From Chloroflexota bacterium (GTDB taxonomy: Bacteria; Chloroflexota; Anaerolineae; Promineifilales; Promineifilaceae): 8,324 nucleotides of DNA. The notes beneath the pieces were generated by a model. That model made no database searches. It saw nothing but the letters and a program-made list of their open reading frames with translations, and was not told the DNA's origin. The translations under genes and the position numbers were made by a program. The first letter of the stretch is position 1. Every line of letters starts with the position of its first letter. This document shows positions 5,364 through 8,324 of this stretch, piece after piece. The stretch lies in assembly GCA_008501785.1 (NCBI GenBank), contig QQUD01000277.1, forward strand, positions 1-8,324, in the 5' to 3' direction.

Positions 5364-5369
5364 CATAAT
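5364..5369 (+). promoter_or_regulatory. Possible -10 element of a leaderless rdgB transcript
   Basis: CATAAT ends seven bases before the first base of the rdgB ATG, so transcription would begin at or next to the A of the start codon. No Shine-Dalgarno is visible before the ATG. There is no good -35; its place is occupied by the palindrome at 5320-5354. Confidence 0.35.
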
Positions 5370-5376
5370 TAGCCGC

Positions 5377-5991
5377 ATGACAAATCAAATTTTAGTTGCC
5401 ACACACAACCAAGGAAAACTCGTCGAGTTCGCCGAGATGTTCAACGATCTGGACATCGAATGGTTGAGCCTCGATGATATTGCTGTGACTACCGATGTTG
5501 AAGAAACCGGAACCACCTTCCGTGAAAACGCGATTCTAAAAGCAACCAGCTATGCCAAAGAAACCGGGCTGTTGACGTTGGCCGATGATTCTGGTTTACA
5601 AGTGGATGCGCTTGATGGTGCTCCTGGTGTTTATACAGCCCGCTATGGTGGCAAAGGGCTGTCTCATGAGGAACGGTATCAGTACCTGCTGCAAAACATT
5701 AAAAATGTTTCCTGGGAGGATCGCACAGCTCGATTTCGTGCCGTCATTGTCATTTCTACACCTGATGGTGAAGTTTTAGCGGAAGAAGCTGGTGTTTGTG
5801 AAGGAATGATTGCTTTGGAACCGGCTGGAGATGGAGGGTTTGGTTATGATCCTGTGTTCTTTTTGCCTGAGCGAGAACAGACGATGGCGCAGGTGGGAAC
5901 GGCCGTTAAACACCAAATTAGCCATCGCGGTCAAGCCGTCAAAAAAATCGCCCCCCGTTTACGCGAAATATTGGGTGATGTCACACCGTAG
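5377..5991 (+). CDS. rdgB: XTP/dITP diphosphatase (RdgB/HAM1 family)
   Basis: Hydrolyses non-canonical purine nucleotides (XTP, dITP, ITP) to monophosphate and pyrophosphate (EC 3.6.1.66), keeping them out of DNA and RNA in the cytosol. The 204 residues carry every family signature: ILVATHNQGKLVEF (5-18) for nucleotide and phosphate contact, FRENAILKA (48-56), LADDSGLQVDALDGAPGVYT (68-87) with the metal-binding and catalytic acidic residues, GDGGFGYDPVFFLPE (151-165) and KHQISHRGQA (178-187). It starts at the canonical position just before the first beta strand, without a visible Shine-Dalgarno. An AACGGCCGTT palindrome encodes GTAV immediately before KHQISHR. The stop codon is part of a palindromic repeat shared with the convergent cyclase gene. 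It is the only plus-strand gene here. Confidence 0.96.
   Translation: MTNQILVATHNQGKLVEFAEMFNDLDIEWLSLDDIAVTTDVEETGTTFRENAILKATSYAKETGLLTLADDSGLQVDALDGAPGVYTARYGGKGLSHEERYQYLLQNIKNVSWEDRTARFRAVIVISTPDGEVLAEEAGVCEGMIALEPAGDGGFGYDPVFFLPEREQTMAQVGTAVKHQISHRGQAVKKIAPRLREILGDVTP
5898..5907. repeat. AACGGCCGTT palindrome, exact
   Basis: Exact copy in rdgB, read as the TAV of VGTAVKHQ, directly before the conserved ISHRG motif. Confidence 0.9.
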
Positions 5992-6015
5992 AGACGAAAA
6001 ATCTTGCGCCTCTAC
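5988..6015. repeat. Palindromic repeat supplying both convergent stop codons
   Basis: A 28-base imperfect palindrome with arms GTAGAG(A)CG (5988-5996) and CG(C)CTCTAC (6007-6015). The TAG of the left arm (5989-5991) ends rdgB, and the CTA of the right arm (6012-6014) is the TAG that ends the cyclase gene on the other strand. The minus transcript forms a nine-pair stem with one G-U. There is no U-run, so terminator function is uncertain. Confidence 0.7.
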
Positions 6016-7628
6016 AATAATCGTTGAATATCGTAAACCGTCATCAAATCGCCCATGCCCTTAAACGACATGCCGTGAATGGGTTCGGCAACGACATGGT
6101 CTTTTACCAGTTCATAGGTGGATGGGCTGACGAGTACCTGTCCACCTTGCGCAGCGCTGCAAATACGTGCTCCAAGATTGGCTACCCGGCCAATGGCGGT
6201 GTAATCGGAGCGCTGTGCAGACCCCATTTCGCCAACAATAGCATCCCCTGTGGCAATACCAACCCCGATCGGTGCAACCAATCCACCTTGGGCTGTCCAT
6301 TTTTCTAATATTTTTTCATGAGCTGCTTGCATTGCCAGTCCAGCTTGTACTGCCCGCAAGGCATGATCTTCCTGAGCGAATGGCGCTCCAAACAGCGCCA
6401 TCACCTCATCCCCTACGAATTTATCTAATGTGCCTTTGTATTCCAAAATGACGTTTGTCATTTCGCTGAGATACATGTTTATAAAGCTTACAAGCTGCTC
6501 GGGAGATGTTTTTTCTGCCAGATTTGTTGAGCCGCGAACATCTGCATAAAGAACGGTGAGAAAGCGGCGCTCGCCTTCCAGAAAGTCAACACCAGGATTA
6601 GAGAGAATGCTCTCCATGATTTGTGGGTCCACCGATCTGCCTAATACACGCCGCAGCCGCTTTTGCTCAAGACTTTCAAAAATGGCGGTGTCCATTTGGC
6701 TGCCGATAGCACTGAGCAGCCGTTGGTCTGATTTGTAGAAACACCCAGCACCACGCCGATTGACAACACCCAAAACGCCAATAATGCGCTCATTGAGAAT
6801 CAGAGGCAAACACATAATTGATTTGATGGGAGGCGTAAAATCATTGTGACAAATGAGATTCCCGGATTTAAGAGATTCATCTGCAACTTCTTGCAGCATC
6901 TGGAGTTGTTGAGCAGGTTGGAACATGTTTTCATGGCTAACTGCACGCATTTCCAAATTTTCGCCAGTGTAGTCGTAGAGCATGACAAATCCGGCCTCTG
7001 CGTCGAGCAGGTTTTCGAGTTTGCTAACAACGGCCGTTAACATATCATCAAACCCCAGTCCCTGATCCCGAATGTGGTCAATCTGGTAAATCGTCTCAAT
7101 CTCATTCACATAGTGCAGCAAGTCGTGATGGGAATATCCTTGCACAATGGCCGAATCAATATGATCTTCAGCGACATCAAGCAACGTAACTTCTTCATCT
7201 GTAAATGGGGATGCTGTGCGCAGCAGCAGCAAGCTTCCCAGTCGTTTGTCATGGCCCATAATGATCGGAGCAACCACAATGGAGCTGTTGGATAATTTAT
7301 GGGCTGTGGAGGGGGACCAGCGAGAAACGACCGTAACCTGACTCACTTCCTGAATCAAATCTGGTGAAGCAAACGCCTCTACATCAAATTGCACTTTGCG
7401 TTTTTGATGGACGGCCTTTAGCTCAATCTCATTGGTTTCTCGATGGCGCAGCATCAGTAAGCACAAATCAGCATTCAGCTCATCCGTGATTAATTTGGCA
7501 ATGCTGCTCAACATTGCTAACGGCTCGGGAGATCCGTCTCGAATTTCGTCAATTGCTTGAATTAGGGAAAGCGTGCGTTTCGTGGCTGCAACCTCTTGCT
7601 GTAAATTGCGAATCTCTTGTTCATTCAT
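6012..7628 (-). CDS. Class III adenylate/guanylate cyclase with two GAF domains
   Basis: Predicted to make a cyclic nucleotide, probably cAMP, under control of ligand binding to GAF domains; it has no membrane segment. The 538 residues comprise an N-terminal coiled-coil-like helix (1-25), a divergent GAF domain (about 35-165), a second GAF domain (about 190-320, ending in GVLGVVNRRGAGCFYKSDQ), and the cyclase homology domain (about 350-535). The catalytic set appears complete: metal Asp D363 in YADVRGST, K403 and metal D407 in DKFVGDEVMALFG, T477 in SDYTAIG (the substrate-selecting position; K plus T is the class IIIb pattern), N484 and R488 in ANLGARI. The usual GDxVN is GRVAN here. The start is chosen at 7628 because GAGG (7638-7635) lies seven bases upstream; a TTG at 7640 is the alternative. 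The stop lies within a palindrome shared with rdgB. Confidence 0.92.
   Translation of the reverse strand: MNEQEIRNLQQEVAATKRTLSLIQAIDEIRDGSPEPLAMLSSIAKLITDELNADLCLLMLRHRETNEIELKAVHQKRKVQFDVEAFASPDLIQEVSQVTVVSRWSPSTAHKLSNSSIVVAPIIMGHDKRLGSLLLLRTASPFTDEEVTLLDVAEDHIDSAIVQGYSHHDLLHYVNEIETIYQIDHIRDQGLGFDDMLTAVVSKLENLLDAEAGFVMLYDYTGENLEMRAVSHENMFQPAQQLQMLQEVADESLKSGNLICHNDFTPPIKSIMCLPLILNERIIGVLGVVNRRGAGCFYKSDQRLLSAIGSQMDTAIFESLEQKRLRRVLGRSVDPQIMESILSNPGVDFLEGERRFLTVLYADVRGSTNLAEKTSPEQLVSFINMYLSEMTNVILEYKGTLDKFVGDEVMALFGAPFAQEDHALRAVQAGLAMQAAHEKILEKWTAQGGLVAPIGVGIATGDAIVGEMGSAQRSDYTAIGRVANLGARICSAAQGGQVLVSPSTYELVKDHVVAEPIHGMSFKGMGDLMTVYDIQRLL
7029..7038. repeat. AACGGCCGTT palindrome, exact
   Basis: Exact copy in the cyclase gene, read as the TAV of MLTAVVSK at the start of the second GAF domain. 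Confidence 0.9.
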
Positions 7629-7659
7629 TTTGTGCCTCAATCCAATACTTTTTGGTGAA

Positions 7660-7694
7660 CGGTAGTCGGTAATCGGTAATCGGTGGCCGGTTCT
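7660..7694. repeat. Heptamer tandem array, CGGTAAT type
   Basis: Five successive 7-base units: CGGTAGT, CGGTAAT, CGGTAAT, CGGTGGC, CGGTTCT. The last two are degenerate. The array lies between the hydrolase stop and the cyclase start and resembles the short tandemly repeated heptamers known from cyanobacterial genomes. Confidence 0.8.
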
Positions 7695-7728
7695 TACCGT
7701 TTACTGCATACTGCATACTATTTACTGC
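7694..7728. repeat. Heptamer tandem array, TTACTGC type
   Basis: Units in 7-base phase: TTACCGT, TTACTGC, ATACTGC, ATACTAT, TTACTGC. The array directly follows the CGGTAAT array. Its minus strand encodes the last residues (CSK) and the TAG stop of the hydrolase gene. Confidence 0.75.
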
Positions 7729-8324
7729 ACACCTTCTTCAGAAACCGCTCCATCACCTCTGCTACTTCCGCTGGTTGTTCCAACATAATATAATGTCCGA
7801 CCCCTTCAAGGCAATGGTATTCGGCATTTGGGAGTTCGTTGGCGAGAAAACGGCCGTATTTCGCCAACGTCATTTTATCCTCAGCCCCACTAATTACCAG
7901 CGTCGGAACGGTGATGATGCTTAACTGCCCTGTCAAATCAAATTGATTACAAGCTGAAAAGTCGCCGTGCAAAATAGTTGGTGGCACTTCCGCCAAGACT
8001 TGCCGCGTCAACGCACGCATTTCATCGTGTGCAGAGTCAGACCATGCATATCGTGCGAGGAAATCAATCGCAACTTCTGGATTTTCTAGGGCATTGTCTA
8101 AAATGGCTTTGCCAACCGGCAAACGGGCGCTTGTGCCAATTAAAACCAGCCCTACCACATTCGAAAGTTGTTTCAATCCGATGGATTGCACAATCCCACC
8201 TCCCATCGAGTGGCCGACAGCGATGATAGGTTTTGAAAACGATTGGATAAATGCCGCCACAGCATTGGCAAAGTTGTCGATTGTTGTGCAGCTAGGCAGG
8301 TCGGAACGGCCGTGTCCGGGCAAG
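7718..8324 (-). CDS. Alpha/beta hydrolase, 5' end beyond right edge
   Basis: An alpha/beta-fold hydrolase of unassigned substrate, about 202 codons visible. The first visible residues, LPGHGRSDLP, are the internal PGHGxS motif that normally follows the oxyanion-hole strand, so roughly 40-60 residues lie beyond the right edge. Numbering from the first visible codon: nucleophile S39 in AVGHSMGGG, acid D149 in VISGAEDKM, and base H177 in EGVGHYIMLEQP, so the triad is complete. LVLIGTSARLPV after the nucleophile elbow and a lid-like helical stretch (about 70-125) are typical. Candidates are esterases, epoxide or haloalkane-type hydrolases, or lactonases; the sequence alone does not choose. The C-terminal CSK and stop are encoded by a TTACTGC heptamer array. 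The cyclase follows on the same strand about 90 bases later. Confidence 0.88.
   Translation of the reverse strand, partial: LPGHGRSDLPSCTTIDNFANAVAAFIQSFSKPIIAVGHSMGGGIVQSIGLKQLSNVVGLVLIGTSARLPVGKAILDNALENPEVAIDFLARYAWSDSAHDEMRALTRQVLAEVPPTILHGDFSACNQFDLTGQLSIITVPTLVISGAEDKMTLAKYGRFLANELPNAEYHCLEGVGHYIMLEQPAEVAEVMERFLKKVCSK
7849..7858. repeat. AACGGCCGTA, near-exact palindrome copy
   Basis: A one-base variant in the hydrolase gene, read in the third frame as the GR of KYGRFLAN. Confidence 0.85.
8305..8314. repeat. AACGGCCGTG, near-exact palindrome copy
   Basis: A one-base variant in the hydrolase gene, read as the GR of the conserved PGHGRSD motif. Confidence 0.8.

Noticed and set aside
7660..7728. 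Tandem short units as a possible CRISPR array
   Set aside because: The units are 7 bases long without spacers, and no cas gene is present.

Overview
This looks like a chromosomal stretch from a bacterium with mid-range G+C, most plausibly a Chloroflexota (Anaerolineae or a relative). That placement is inference. It rests on a DUF177-obg-nadD cluster without rpmF, an ECF-sigma gene next to tandem ABC-2-like membrane proteins, a GAF-domain class III cyclase, heptameric tandem repeats, several palindromic intergenic repeats, and a very frequent 10-bp palindrome, AACGGCCGTT, scattered through the genes. No marker gene here proves the phylum.

Layout, left to right. Positions 1-1832 hold a minus-strand cluster read from right to left: an ECF-type sigma factor that has only region 2 (1832-1419), a six-helix membrane protein with a soluble N-terminus (1382-555), and a second, paralogous membrane protein that runs off the left edge (509-1). 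Next comes a minus-strand housekeeping cluster: a DUF177/YceD protein (5220-4705), the ribosome-associated GTPase Obg (4629-3367), the NAD-biosynthesis enzyme NadD (3389-2775), and a dimethylarginine dimethylaminohydrolase (2731-1970). It is driven by a good sigma-70-type promoter at 5258-5286. Diverging from it is the only plus-strand gene, rdgB (5377-5991), a nucleotide-pool sanitising enzyme. The last block is again minus strand: an alpha/beta hydrolase entering from the right edge (8324-7718), then a two-GAF class III nucleotide cyclase (7628-6012), which converges on rdgB.

Roles. DUF177, Obg, NadD and RdgB are core functions (ribosome assembly, NAD synthesis, removal of XTP/dITP). The sigma/membrane cluster and the cyclase are regulatory. 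The sigma gene appears to have lost its region 4 through an internal deletion: its C-terminal tail survives in another frame and still overlaps the next start codon as ATGA.

The most striking property of the window is repetitive DNA, not a new gene system. There are 11 copies of a CGGCCGT-cored palindrome, all inside coding sequence. Several intergenic palindromes and heptamer arrays form the 3' ends of genes and supply their stop codons. No gene-free stretch exceeds about 160 bases. I see no tRNA, rRNA, CRISPR array, transposase or defence system.
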